A stretch of DNA of 64,000 nt from Nocardia sp. NBC_00403 (GCF_036046055.1 NZ_CP107939.1:7254001-7318000), one strand, 5' to 3'; positions 43,004 to 52,738 are shown, counted from the stretch's first letter. The notes: generated by a model from the sequence alone, not told the origin. Numbers and translations: made by a program.

Positions 43004-44542
43004 TCACTCTTCGTCGTCTGGCTTTTCGAGAACTACCACTGCGTCGTTGGCCGAACGGGTGGCAGGCCGCTCCGCGAGCACCGGGAACTGACCGGTGTAA
43101 CCCTCCCGGATCGCTGCGATGCGCAATACCTGCTTCCGGGCGAGGAACCAGCCGCCGACCATCGCGGGCACCACGATGACGGCCATGGCGATCACCGCGC
43201 CACGCTGCAACTCGTCGTCACTGAAGGCCATCAGCACGACCACCGTCACGAGGAACACCAGCGTCGCGTAGCTGGTGTAGGGCGCACCCATCAGTCGGAA
43301 CTTGGGCCGCTCCAGCTTGCCCTCGTTCGCCCAGCGGTACAGCTTGAGCTGGCAGACGATGATCGCCGTCCATGCCACGATCGTTCCGAGCGCCGACATG
43401 TTCAACACGATCTCGAACGCCTTCTCGGGCACCACCGCGTTGAGACCGACACCGAACAGTGCGATCGCACCGGTCGCCAGGATGCCGACATAGGGCACAC
43501 CGCCACTGGACATCCGCGAGGCGATGGCAGGCGCACTACCGTTCATCGACATCGACCGCAGGATCCGGCCGGTCGAATACAAACCGGCGTTCAAGCTCGA
43601 GAACGCCGCGGTCAGCACGACCATATTCATGACCGAACCCGCGCCGTCGACACCGATCCGCGAGAAGAAGGTGACAAACGGGCTCTCACCGGACTTGAAA
43701 GCGGTGTAGGGCAGCAGCAGCCCGAGCAGCACCAGCGAACCGACGTAGAACAGCGCGATGCGTGCGATGACGGAGTTGATCGCCCGCGGCATGATCTTCT
43801 CCGGGTTCTCCGCCTCACCGGCCGCCGTGCCGACCAATTCGACCGCGGCGTAGGCGAATACGACACCCGTGGTGACGAGAACCAGCGGCAGGATGCCACT
43901 CGGGAACAGTCCACCGTTCTCGGAGATCACGCTGAAGCCGGTGGGCTGATCCTGAATCTTGAACCGGCCGCCGAGGAAGATGGTGCCGACGATCAGGAAG
44001 GTCACCAGTGCGACGACCTTGATCATCGCCGCCCAGAACTCCAGCTCACCGAACCACTTGACCGACACCATATTGATGCTGACCACCAACGCCAGCGCGA
44101 CCAGTGCGATCAGCCACTGCGGAATCGCCTCGAAAGCTCCCCAGAAGTGGACATACGTGGCGATGGCCGTGATGTCTACGATCCCGGTCATACACCAGTG
44201 GAAGAAGTACATCCACCCGACGGCGAAAGCCAGCTTCTCACCATAGAACTCACGGGCGTAGGAGACGAACGACCCCGAGGAGGGGCGATGCAGCACCAAC
44301 TCACCGAGCGCGCGCAGGATGAAGAACACGAACACGCCACAGACGGCGTACACCAGAAACAGCCCGGGCCCTGCGTGGGCCAGCCTGCCTCCCGCGCCGA
44401 GGAACAGACCGGTGCCGATGGCGCCACCGATCGCAATCATCTGCAGCTGACGTGGGCGAAGAGACTTGTGATACCCCGCGTCCTCGTCGTGGAGCGAGTC
44501 GGCCGGTGCGGCCTGCTCCGAGGGAGGTCGAACTGTGGTCAT
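43004..44542 (-). CDS. ansP: L-asparagine permease (APC family)
   Basis: A 512-residue, roughly 12-helix amino-acid permease. The N-terminal [20 protein letters not shown] and the segments [19 protein letters not shown] and [15 protein letters not shown] closely follow the AnsP proteins of mycobacteria as I recall them. It probably imports asparagine or a related amino acid by proton symport. AAAGG before ATG. Copy D of the repeated operator is centred about 54 bases upstream, so it may share control with gdh. Confidence 0.88.
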   Translation of the reverse strand: MTTVRPPSEQAAPADSLHDEDAGYHKSLRPRQLQMIAIGGAIGTGLFLGAGGRLAHAGPGLFLVYAVCGVFVFFILRALGELVLHRPSSGSFVSYAREFYGEKLAFAVGWMYFFHWCMTGIVDITAIATYVHFWGAFEAIPQWLIALVALALVVSINMVSVKWFGELEFWAAMIKVVALVTFLIVGTIFLGGRFKIQDQPTGFSVISENGGLFPSGILPLVLVTTGVVFAYAAVELVGTAAGEAENPEKIMPRAINSVIARIALFYVGSLVLLGLLLPYTAFKSGESPFVTFFSRIGVDGAGSVMNMVVLTAAFSSLNAGLYSTGRILRSMSMNGSAPAIASRMSSGGVPYVGILATGAIALFGVGLNAVVPEKAFEIVLNMSALGTIVAWTAIIVCQLKLYRWANEGKLERPKFRLMGAPYTSYATLVFLVTVVVLMAFSDDELQRGAVIAMAVIVVPAMVGGWFLARKQVLRIAAIREGYTGQFPVLAERPATRSANDAVVVLEKPDDEE

Positions 44543-44582
44543 GGTGACGGCCTTTCAAGTGACGGCGATCATATCTGCGATC

Positions 44583-44608
44583 AATGTACCGTTAAGTAGC
44601 GGCACGTT
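44583..44608. promoter_or_regulatory. Copy D of repeated 26-bp inverted repeat (ansP side)
   Basis: AATGTACCGTT-AAGT-AGCGGCACGTT, an exact family match, 41 bases upstream of the ansP start in the ansP-SPFH divergent gap. Confidence 0.78.
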
Positions 44609-44699
44609 CAATAGCGGGCACCCGATGTAACACGATGGCAATCAGGAACATTCAGGGGTCATGGCCGTTAAGCAGGGAAAATCGCCATCGGCATGATTG

Positions 44700-44725
44700 A
44701 GCGAGCCGCTATATATCGGTACGCT
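44700..44725. promoter_or_regulatory. Copy E of repeated 26-bp inverted repeat (SPFH side)
   Basis: GAGCCGCT-ATAT-ATCGGTAC core at 44703-44722, a degenerate match with two deviations in the inner arms. It lies 28 bases upstream of the SPFH gene start and 117 bases from copy D. Confidence 0.55.
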
Positions 44726-44752
44726 CTGTAGGAAAATCGGCTAGGAGCGGAC

Positions 44753-45838
44753 ATGGCGTGGTTCGAAAGGGAGTTCATTGCGGTCCCCGAGGACCGCAAG
44801 AACCAATTGGTCTACAAGTGGCCGGATCTCAACATCCGCCGCTACAGCCGGGTGATCGTCAACGCGGATGAGATGGCTCTGTTCGTCAAGTCCGGACAGG
44901 TCGTCACCGCCATGGGGCCCGGCCGCCACCGCGTCGACGCGGATGAGCTGCCGGTACTCGGCTCTCTCATCGATAGGGCCACCGGCGGAAACTTCTATCG
45001 CGCCGAGCTGTATTTCGTGTCCACCCGGGAGGCCTCCGGCATCAAGTTCGGTGGACGGCTGGCCGACATCTTCGACCCGGTCAGCGAGCAGGTGGTGACC
45101 CTGCGCGCCTTCGGCGAGTTCGCGCTTTCGGTGCGTGATCCCCGCGAAATGCTCACCGCGCTGACCGGCACCGCCGATCTCACGGATCCGACCAGAGTGC
45201 AGAGCTGGAGTGGCGACCTGCTGCTCAAGTCCATGAAGGTTGCTGTCACCCAGGGCATTTCAGCAGGCAACTGGCAGGTGCTCGGGTTGTCGGCGCAGCT
45301 GCAGCCGATCGAGTCCGCCGTGATGAAGCAGACCAATATCGCGCTCTACGAGTACGGTCTGCGGATTCCGAGGATGGGCAATTTCGACATCTCTCTCGAT
45401 CCGGAAGACGCCGAACGCATCAAGCGACTCGCCAAAGACGTCAAGTACATTCAGCTGGCCGGCGACTTCCAGCGTTATGCCGCAGGTGAACTCGCACTCG
45501 GTGCGAGCCAAGGATTCGCGCACGGTGGACACGGCGGTCACGGCATGGACGGCGGATTCCTCGGCGCCGCACTGGGTTTAGGCGCCATCCAGCAGCAGAC
45601 GGGCGGTCACTCGAGTCCATGGCAGCGGCCGCCATCCCCCGCCGAGTTGCCTGCCGCCGACGCGCAGCCGGTGTGCGCCCACTGCCACACCACCAATCCG
45701 GTGGGTGCTCACTTCTGCACGAACTGCGGCAAACCTTTGGCGCCGCCCGCACCGCGGCATTGCGCCAACTGCGGCGCGGAAACCGCGCCCGCGGCAAAGT
45801 TCTGCGGCAGCTGCGGAACGCAAGTGTCCGGAGGCTGA
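44753..45838 (+). CDS. SPFH / virion-core-type protein with double zinc ribbon
   Basis: A 361-residue protein. The N-terminal 240 residues form an SPFH-like domain of the YdjI/virion-core group (VIVNADEMALFVKSGQVV, GNFYRAELYFVS, IKFGGRLADIF). A Gly/His linker (AHGGHGGHGMDGGFLG) follows, then two zinc ribbons, CAHC...CTNCG and CANCG...CGSCG, at about 303-357. Related proteins act at the membrane under envelope stress. GGAG before ATG; operator copy E just upstream. Function here is inference. Confidence 0.8.
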   Translation: MAWFEREFIAVPEDRKNQLVYKWPDLNIRRYSRVIVNADEMALFVKSGQVVTAMGPGRHRVDADELPVLGSLIDRATGGNFYRAELYFVSTREASGIKFGGRLADIFDPVSEQVVTLRAFGEFALSVRDPREMLTALTGTADLTDPTRVQSWSGDLLLKSMKVAVTQGISAGNWQVLGLSAQLQPIESAVMKQTNIALYEYGLRIPRMGNFDISLDPEDAERIKRLAKDVKYIQLAGDFQRYAAGELALGASQGFAHGGHGGHGMDGGFLGAALGLGAIQQQTGGHSSPWQRPPSPAELPAADAQPVCAHCHTTNPVGAHFCTNCGKPLAPPAPRHCANCGAETAPAAKFCGSCGTQVSGG

Positions 45839-45864
45839 CGCTTTCGCGTCGAACCTCCGGACAC
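45824..45864. terminator. Bidirectional terminator between SPFH gene and gdh
   Basis: GTGTCCGGAGG (45824-45834) pairs with CCTCCGGACAC (45854-45864), with a smaller GACGC/GCGTC hairpin nested inside. It covers the SPFH stop codon and lies 12 bases from the gdh stop. Confidence 0.75.
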
Positions 45865-45875
45865 CCGCGGTCGAA

Positions 45876-48800
45876 TCAGCCGATGACGGTCGGCGCGACC
45901 GCGGTGGTCTCGCCACCGCTCACCATGCTGCGCACTTGCCGCGCCGCCACCGACAGCGTCGCAAGGTCGTAGCTGCCGACGTCGAAGATCTGCCCGAGCG
46001 ACGCACTGGCCCTTGCCAGGCGAGACCGGTTGGTGGATTCCCAGTAGGCGATCTTCTCCGCGGCACTCTCATCCGGTTCGGTGGCGCTCAAGACATCCAG
46101 CGTCAGTGACCGCAGCGAATCGTACAGATCGTCGCGGACTGCGAGCCGAGCCAGTGTGCGCCACCGGTCGCCGCGTTCGAGGTTGCCGACGGCGGTCAGC
46201 AGCCGTTCGATCTCGAAGTGCTCGTTGAGCGCGGCGTGCAGCACCCCAACCTCCACCGGGTCACGCTCGGTGATGTCGGCGATGTCGATCACATCGAGCA
46301 GCGGGAACAGGTGGATGAGCCCGAACGCCTCCTCCGCCAGGTCCTGCGGTGCGCCGCGTTCGACCGTGCCGTGCGAGCGCGCGATCAGATCGTCGGCGAG
46401 GTAACCGGTCAGCCAGGCAGGCGCCTTACTGGTGAGGGCGCGGACACCGTCACAGTAGCGGGCGATATCGGCGCCGATCGCGATCGGCTGCGGCCGGTTG
46501 GCCAGCAGCCACCGGGAGGCCCGGTCCAGGGTGCGCTTGGTCTCGAGCTCGAGCTCGTTGCGCACTGCGGTGGCCATCGGAGTGGTCCGGATCCGCTGCC
46601 ACAGCGCGTGCAGATCGAAGATCTCGACCGCAGCGGTGAAGGCGCGCACCGCATCATCGGTTGTCGCACCCGCCTCCTCGGCGAGGCGGAAGGCGTAGGT
46701 GATGCCGCCGTAGTCGACCACATCGTTGATCACCACGGTCGCCACGATCTCCCGACGCAGCGGATGGCGGCGGATGGCGGCGGCGAACCGCTCGCGCAGC
46801 GGTGACGGGAAATAGTTCGGCAGCACCGAGGCGAACGCCGGACTGTCGGGCAGGTCGCCTGCGAGCAGATCGGCCTTCAGCGAAAGCTTCACGTGCGCCA
46901 TGAGATTCGCCAATTCGGGCGAGGTCAGCCCGCGACCCTCCGCAGCGCGTTGCTCCAATTCCACATCGGTCGGCAGCGCTTCGAGCCTGCGATCCAGACC
47001 GCGGCGCGCTTCGAGATCGGCGAGCAACCGCCGGTGCACACCCGACATGGCCACCGCGTCGGCGCGCGACATGCCCATGCGGAAGTTCTGCGAGATATTG
47101 TCGCGCAGAACCAGTTCGGAGACCTCGTCGGTCATGGAGGCGAGCAGCGGATTGCGCTCGGCGACGGCGAGCTCACCGCTGGAGACGACCGCGTCCAGCA
47201 GCACCTTGATGTTGACCTCGTGGTCGGAGCAGTCCACACCCGCCGAGTTGTCCATCGCGTCGGTGTTCATCCTGCCGCCGCCGCGGCTGTACTCGATGCG
47301 GCCGAGTGCGGTCGCGCCGAGGTTACCGCCCTCTCCGATCACCTTGACCCGCAGCGCATTCGCGTTGACGCGGACCGCGTCGTTGGACTTGTCACCCACC
47401 TCGGCATCGGCCTCGGAGGACGCCTTGATGTAGGTGCCGATACCGCCGTTCCACAGCAGATCGACCGGTGCGAGCAGAATGGCCTTGATGATCTCCGGCG
47501 GCGACAGCTTGGTCACTTCGGGCCCGAGGCCGAGCGCCGCGCGCACCTCCGGGGACACCGGCACCGCCTTTGCCGACCGGTCGTAGACGCCGCCGCCCTT
47601 ACTGATCAGCGACCCGTCGTAGTCGGCCCACGAGGAACGTGGCAGCGCGAACATGCGTTGCCGCTCCAGGAACGACCGGGCCGCATCGGGATTCGGGTCC
47701 AGGAAGATGTGCCGGTGGTCGAACGCCGCGACCAGGCGGATGTGCTTGGAGAGCAGCATGCCGTTGCCGAACACGTCGCCGCTCATATCGCCGACGCCGA
47801 CGACGGTGAACTCCTGGGTCTGGGTATCGACGTTCAGCTCGGCGAAGTGGCGCTTCACGCTCTCCCACGCGCCCTTGGCGGTGATGCCCATCGCCTTGTG
47901 GTCGTAACCCGCCGAGCCACCGGAGGCGAAGGCGTCGCCCAGCCAGAAACCGTATTGCTGGGCAACACCATTGGCGATGTCGGAGAACGTCGCGGTGCCC
48001 TTGTCCGCGGCGACCACCAGATAGGTGTCGTCGCCGTCGCGACGCACCACCCGGGCGGGCGGCAGCACAGCGCCGGTGGTGTGCTCGACATTGTCGGTGA
48101 CGTCGAGCAGGCCGGAGATGAAGGTGCGATAGCAGGACACGCCCTCGGTGAGCATTGCCTGCCGATCCACGCCGGGATCCCCGGTGGCAGTAGGCGGCTG
48201 CTTGACCACGAAACCGCCCTTGGCGCCGACCGGGACAATGACGGCGTTCTTCACCGCCTGCGCCTTCACCAGACCGAGGATCTCGGTGCGGAAATCTTCC
48301 AGACGGTCCGACCAGCGCAACCCACCGCGCGCCACCGCGCCGAAGCGCAAGTGCACGCCCTCGACCCGTGGCGAGTACACGAAGATCTCGAATTGTGGCC
48401 TCGGCTTGGGCAATTCGGCGATGACGTGGGGATTCAGCTTGAAGGACAGATACTCCAGCGGATTGCCCGCGCCATCACGCCGGTAGTAGTTGGTGCGCAG
48501 CGTCGCCTTGATCAGCCCCAGCACAGCGCGCAGAATCCGGTCGGTGTCCAGGCTGACGACCGCGTCGATCTCGGCCTGCACCCGTTCCGCAATACCCTCG
48601 GCGAGGACCTCGGCCTCTGGCCCGGTGCCCTCGGGATCGAAGTAGGCGCCGAACAATTCGGTGCAGGAGCGCGCGGTGGCCGGATGGGTCAGCAGCACCC
48701 GCGTGATGTTGCCGAGGGTGTAGGCGAAACCGGCCTGCTGCAGGTACTTCGCGTAGGCCCGCAGCATCGCGATCTGACGCCAGTGCAGCCCGGCGCGCAG

Positions 48801-50855
48801 CACCAGCTCGTTGAGTCCGTCGACTTCGGCCTTGCCGAACCACATGGCGGCGACGGCTTCCGGAAAGCGCTTGCGCACACTGGTTTCCGGCAGTGACTCG
48901 ATATCGGCGGTGGCGGCGAGATCAGCCTCGATGTCGGCGTCGAGCGAACCGCGCAGCAGCGCGGCGGGCACCCGCAGCCCGAAGTCGTAGATCCAGCGCT
49001 GCGCGCCGTCCCACAGGGTGATGCGGTAGGGCTGCTCGTCGACGACTTCCACGCCGAGACTGTGCACGACCGGAAGCACCCGGCTCAGGGACACGCCCTC
49101 GCCCGCGACGTAGAGCGTGAAACGCCACTCCCCCGACGGCGATTCGGGATTCCGGTAGAGATTGGTGTCGATGTCGCCGTCGCTCAGCCGCTCGAGCCGC
49201 CGCACATCCGCGAGCGCGCGGGCAGGCTGGTATTCCTGCTGGTAGCTCGCCGGGAACGCGGACGCGTAATCCTGTGCGACAGTGGGTGATATGTCTGCCA
49301 CCCCGGCAGCCTCCGCCACCAAGCGATCGGCCCAAGTCCGGGTCGTCGCGAACAACAGCTCCTGCACGCGCTCGCGATTGGTATCGGAGATGTCGGCCGG
49401 TTCCGCGTCGGGCTTGCGATGCACCGTGAAGTACACGACGGCCAGTTCCGATTCGGTGGCGCGGGCCGAGTAGGCCAGCTGCTCGGCGTCGAACTCCGCC
49501 CGCAGCAGCTCACCCATTTGCACCCGAACCTCGGTCGAGTAGCGATCGCGCGGCATGTAGACCAGGCAGTAGACCGTGCCGCTGCGGTTGTCGCGGCGCA
49601 GGAACAGCCGGACCTGCCGCCGCACGCCGAGATTCATGACGCCGGAGACCGTTTCGAACAGCCTGCGCGCGTCGGTGGAGAACAGCTCGACCCGGGGGAA
49701 GGATTGCATCATCTCGAGCATTGCCTGGCCGGAGAAGGAGTTCAGCGCGAAGCCGGACCACTCGATGACCTGGAGCACGCGCCGCGAGATGACGGGGATG
49801 TCGAGGATGTTCTCGTGCAGGCCCGTCACGGTGAACGTGCCGACGAAGACGTGCTCGCCCTTCACCATGGCGACGGTGGCTCCAGCGGGTCCGGCGCTGG
49901 TCGCGTCACCGGTGCCGTAGTCGGCGACGCTGATGTAGTAGAGGTCGCGCGAACCGGGCAGCAGGGAATCCACCGAGCCGTTGGCAAGGCGCAGCACCGG
50001 CCGCTTCGCACCCAGCACAGGGGCGCTGACGTCGGCGACCGATCCGTTGTGCAGCACGCCGAGGCCGGTTCCGGGAATCTGCCACGGCTCCATGGGCGCG
50101 TCGGGGCGCGGGGCGGAACGGCGGAATCGGTAGTAGCCGTAGCCGAGCGCGGTGAAGTGGCCGTCGGCCATCCAACGCAAAAGATCTGCGGCCTCCGGGA
50201 TTTCGGGATCGCCCGCCCATTGCGCGGCATTCTCGAGCCCGTCGGCCACCGTGTTCATCGCCCCAACGATGGTCGGCGTATCGTCCGCGACGCGACGCAG
50301 ATCGTTCAGCAGCGGCTCGAGCGCCTGCTCGATCCGGTTGACCTGTTCGTCGGTGAGGCCGTGACCGAACTGCACATGGATCCACGATTCCGCGACGGCC
50401 GCGGGCCCCGGGTCCGCCTCGCCGTCGCGAGCCACGATGGTCAGCAGCTTGCCCTCGGCATCGCGGGTCACATCGAAGACCGGATGGATGACTTCGGTGA
50501 CCGTGGCACCGAGCCGACGCAATGCGGCGGTGACCGAATCGACCAGCAGCGGCATATCGTCATTGACGATTTGGACCGCGGCACCGAGCTCACTGCTGTC
50601 GTCGGGGCGGTACACCTTGGTCGTCGCCGATCCGGGAGTTCGGACCGCCGCCAGCTCCAGATGCTGCCGGAAGATCCGCTCGGCCCGATCGGTGATCGCC
50701 GACGCCGATGCCCCCGGTTGGATCCAGCGGAAGTAGGCTGCCTCCAGATCGGTCGGATCGTTGCGGAACCGCCCCGAAGTTATCGTCTGCTGCGTGGTTG
50801 CCACCATCGAACCGCTGCCTTCCCGAGAACTGACCTCGTAACGTACGGTTTCCAT
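45876..50855 (-). CDS. gdh: NAD-dependent glutamate dehydrogenase, large (180-kDa class)
   Basis: A 1659-residue enzyme of the bacterial 180-kDa class. It oxidises glutamate to 2-oxoglutarate and ammonia. The long N-terminal regulatory part contains ACT-like and PAS-like regions (IQIVNDDMPLLVDSVTAAL); the catalytic core has AKGGFVVKQPP, GGLRWSDRLEDFRTEILGLV and GVGDMSGDVFGNGMLLS; a helical C-terminal domain follows. In mycobacteria the orthologue is inhibited by GarA, a PknG target. Copy F of the repeated operator ends 14 bases before the ATG, and a second imperfect palindrome (50838-50862) covers the start codon. Confidence 0.95.
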   Translation of the reverse strand: METVRYEVSSREGSGSMVATTQQTITSGRFRNDPTDLEAAYFRWIQPGASASAITDRAERIFRQHLELAAVRTPGSATTKVYRPDDSSELGAAVQIVNDDMPLLVDSVTAALRRLGATVTEVIHPVFDVTRDAEGKLLTIVARDGEADPGPAAVAESWIHVQFGHGLTDEQVNRIEQALEPLLNDLRRVADDTPTIVGAMNTVADGLENAAQWAGDPEIPEAADLLRWMADGHFTALGYGYYRFRRSAPRPDAPMEPWQIPGTGLGVLHNGSVADVSAPVLGAKRPVLRLANGSVDSLLPGSRDLYYISVADYGTGDATSAGPAGATVAMVKGEHVFVGTFTVTGLHENILDIPVISRRVLQVIEWSGFALNSFSGQAMLEMMQSFPRVELFSTDARRLFETVSGVMNLGVRRQVRLFLRRDNRSGTVYCLVYMPRDRYSTEVRVQMGELLRAEFDAEQLAYSARATESELAVVYFTVHRKPDAEPADISDTNRERVQELLFATTRTWADRLVAEAAGVADISPTVAQDYASAFPASYQQEYQPARALADVRRLERLSDGDIDTNLYRNPESPSGEWRFTLYVAGEGVSLSRVLPVVHSLGVEVVDEQPYRITLWDGAQRWIYDFGLRVPAALLRGSLDADIEADLAATADIESLPETSVRKRFPEAVAAMWFGKAEVDGLNELVLRAGLHWRQIAMLRAYAKYLQQAGFAYTLGNITRVLLTHPATARSCTELFGAYFDPEGTGPEAEVLAEGIAERVQAEIDAVVSLDTDRILRAVLGLIKATLRTNYYRRDGAGNPLEYLSFKLNPHVIAELPKPRPQFEIFVYSPRVEGVHLRFGAVARGGLRWSDRLEDFRTEILGLVKAQAVKNAVIVPVGAKGGFVVKQPPTATGDPGVDRQAMLTEGVSCYRTFISGLLDVTDNVEHTTGAVLPPARVVRRDGDDTYLVVAADKGTATFSDIANGVAQQYGFWLGDAFASGGSAGYDHKAMGITAKGAWESVKRHFAELNVDTQTQEFTVVGVGDMSGDVFGNGMLLSKHIRLVAAFDHRHIFLDPNPDAARSFLERQRMFALPRSSWADYDGSLISKGGGVYDRSAKAVPVSPEVRAALGLGPEVTKLSPPEIIKAILLAPVDLLWNGGIGTYIKASSEADAEVGDKSNDAVRVNANALRVKVIGEGGNLGATALGRIEYSRGGGRMNTDAMDNSAGVDCSDHEVNIKVLLDAVVSSGELAVAERNPLLASMTDEVSELVLRDNISQNFRMGMSRADAVAMSGVHRRLLADLEARRGLDRRLEALPTDVELEQRAAEGRGLTSPELANLMAHVKLSLKADLLAGDLPDSPAFASVLPNYFPSPLRERFAAAIRRHPLRREIVATVVINDVVDYGGITYAFRLAEEAGATTDDAVRAFTAAVEIFDLHALWQRIRTTPMATAVRNELELETKRTLDRASRWLLANRPQPIAIGADIARYCDGVRALTSKAPAWLTGYLADDLIARSHGTVERGAPQDLAEEAFGLIHLFPLLDVIDIADITERDPVEVGVLHAALNEHFEIERLLTAVGNLERGDRWRTLARLAVRDDLYDSLRSLTLDVLSATEPDESAAEKIAYWESTNRSRLARASASLGQIFDVGSYDLATLSVAARQVRSMVSGGETTAVAPTVIG

Positions 50856-50862
50856 ACGTTAC
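50838..50862. promoter_or_regulatory. Palindrome over the gdh start codon
   Basis: GTAACGTACGG (50838-50848) and CCATACGTTAC (50852-50862) are inverted with one mismatch. They span codons 1-3 and the ribosome site, so the element could act as an operator or an mRNA hairpin. Confidence 0.5.
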
Positions 50863-50868
50863 CTGAAT

Positions 50869-50894
50869 AACGTACCGTTGTATAGCGGTACATT
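50869..50894. promoter_or_regulatory. Copy F of repeated 26-bp inverted repeat (gdh promoter)
   Basis: AACGTACCGTT-GTAT-AGCGGTACATT, an exact family match, 14 bases upstream of the gdh ATG. At this distance binding would block RNA polymerase or the ribosome site. Confidence 0.78.
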
Positions 50895-50978
50895 CAACGA
50901 TGCGACAAGGATGTTCGTCGCGTGTACTGCAGATTTATCCGGATCAGGACCGGAATGCCGAGCCGGGGTAGTGCACCG

Positions 50979-51668
50979 TCAACGGGTTAGGCCGGCCCGC
51001 GTCAGGAAGGTCTGAGCGGCCGCCTTACCGGTGAACGTCCCGGTTTCGATGCTCAGGCCTGATCGAGTGTCGGCGTACCACACGGTTGCCGAGGGGCCGA
51101 TCGCGGCGAATACCTGACCGTCCGCCACGACGGTCCCTCCCGCTGTCCGCCATCGGCGAATGATGTCGTTCAACTGTTGCGGCGAGGACGACTGTGCGTA
51201 AAAGGCCAGCTCTTTGCTACCGGCAATTCCGCCCGCCAGCAAGGGACTACCGGCCACGATCACGCACTTGTCGACCTGCTGTGCGACATCGAAATGCTCA
51301 CACGACGAGCCGGAACGCATCGACTCCGGCAACGCGCCGGCGCCGGCCTGCGGTGGTGGCGCCAACGGCATCGAAGGCAACGAGAACGAACACGAGCGGG
51401 CCACCACGACGCCGACTCCGACAAAGACCGCGATGAGTATCCCGAGAGCTCGCCACTGCCAGCGTGGATACCCCGCGACGACCTTGGCCGCTGTCTCCGC
51501 TGTCTCCACCGCCTTATCAGCGGTCTTCTCCACCACGTGAGCAGTGGATTCGACGGCAGCGGCCACCTTGTGCGCAGCCGCGCGCAACGGGGCTCCACAG
51601 TGGGTACAGCGGGCGAGCGCACCGCCGATATTGCGGTGCGAACAGTACTGGCAGATCAGCTCGGACAT
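50979..51668 (-). CDS. Zinc-ribbon, single-span protein with extracytoplasmic domain
   Basis: A 229-residue protein. An N-terminal zinc ribbon (CQYCSHRN, CTHCGAP) is followed by an Ala-rich amphipathic helix, one transmembrane segment (around 75-92) and an exported C-terminal domain with two Cys-containing segments. ATG at 51668 (MSELICQYC) is used; a TTG slightly upstream is possible. It is 5 bases from the stop of the next upstream gene, so they form an operon. No function assigned. Confidence 0.7.
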   Translation of the reverse strand: MSELICQYCSHRNIGGALARCTHCGAPLRAAAHKVAAAVESTAHVVEKTADKAVETAETAAKVVAGYPRWQWRALGILIAVFVGVGVVVARSCSFSLPSMPLAPPPQAGAGALPESMRSGSSCEHFDVAQQVDKCVIVAGSPLLAGGIAGSKELAFYAQSSSPQQLNDIIRRWRTAGGTVVADGQVFAAIGPSATVWYADTRSGLSIETGTFTGKAAAQTFLTRAGLTR

Positions 51669-51673
51669 GGCGG

Positions 51674-52738
51674 TCAATGTCCGGTGACCACGACCGAGGA
51701 GATCGCGGTGGTATTGATGGCGGGTTCACCCTTCGATTCCAGCACCGTCAACACGATCTTGGAGGCGCTCACCGGTGGGTCGATCTTCGTGACCACCAAG
51801 GTGCGCTGATCCAGTGTCGGTTGGGTGTATGTGGTTGCCTTGCCATCGTCGAACAGGTACGAAACCCGGCTGGCAGTACGATATTTGGCCCACTGATCCG
51901 TACCGTCCGGACCGACGTAATCCCAGCCGGGGACGATGCCGATCGAGTCGATCTGATAAGTCTTGCCGAGCTCGATGGTCAGGACCTGACCGTCGACCTT
52001 GAACGCACGCACGCACGACCACGCTTTGCCCGCTTGTCCGGCGAAGGCATCCATCGCCGATGTGCTGCCGGGTGGGCACTTCGACTGCGCGGACTTCACC
52101 TGAATGGTCGCGCCCGCCGCAGGAGTCGGGGGTCCCGTCGTGGACGGCGCGGCGGACGTCGGGGGCGGGGTGATGACAAGGACGCGGTCCTCGGGTGAAT
52201 CATTCCCACCGGTGGTGACCAGCAGCAGCACGAGCAGCACGGCGACGACAGCGCCGACTGCCAAGGCCACCTTCGGCTTACGCAGCTCGGCAAGAGCCCC
52301 GCGGGCGTACCCCTCAACCGGTCCGAACCGGCCAGAGGGGGACGAACTCGAGCGCTCGCCGGACGATGATTTCGGCGGGTCGGCGGACTCCACTGGACCG
52401 CTCGATGTCGCCGCGCTCGGCTCGGAGTAGTCGGGCGCGTAGTCCATCGACGACATGGCATCCGCGGACTGACCGTTCAGCAACGCCAGGATTCGTTCGC
52501 TGGCCTTCGGGCCGTCGGCGGAGCGCGGCCGTTGGACCGGCGCCGACAATTCCGATGCGAACTCGGGCGCACCGAAATCCGGTCCGTTCGACTCGGATCG
52601 GCTCGAATCCGGCCCGTCGAAGCCGGGCATAGCGCCGAGATCGATCTCGGAGTACCCCAACTCCGGATGTGCGAGCAAGGTAGCCAGAACCGCACCTCGA
52701 TGACGGAGAAAAATATCTCCCGGATCCTGGTCGGGCAT
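51674..52738 (-). CDS. Single-span protein with C-terminal discoidin/NADase-type glycan-binding-like domain
   Basis: About 354 residues. A hydrophilic, acidic Ser/Pro-rich cytoplasmic part is followed by one transmembrane helix (VALAVGAVVAVLLVLLLVTT) near residue 175, a Pro/Thr linker, and a C-terminal beta-sandwich-like domain (TIELGKTYQIDSIGIVPGWD, then YLFDDGK and IVLTVL) of the type often seen in actinobacterial signalling proteins. ATG at 52738 is used; an in-frame ATG at 52762 also exists. It lies at the downstream end of the ESX operon. Confidence 0.68.
   Translation of the reverse strand: MPDQDPGDIFLRHRGAVLATLLAHPELGYSEIDLGAMPGFDGPDSSRSESNGPDFGAPEFASELSAPVQRPRSADGPKASERILALLNGQSADAMSSMDYAPDYSEPSAATSSGPVESADPPKSSSGERSSSSPSGRFGPVEGYARGALAELRKPKVALAVGAVVAVLLVLLLVTTGGNDSPEDRVLVITPPPTSAAPSTTGPPTPAAGATIQVKSAQSKCPPGSTSAMDAFAGQAGKAWSCVRAFKVDGQVLTIELGKTYQIDSIGIVPGWDYVGPDGTDQWAKYRTASRVSYLFDDGKATTYTQPTLDQRTLVVTKIDPPVSASKIVLTVLESKGEPAINTTAISSVVVTGH

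Noticed and set aside
46893..48896. 667-codon plus-strand ORF inside gdh
   Set aside because: Mirror of gdh codon bias (His/Arg/Gly/Val rich); no start signal or family resemblance.
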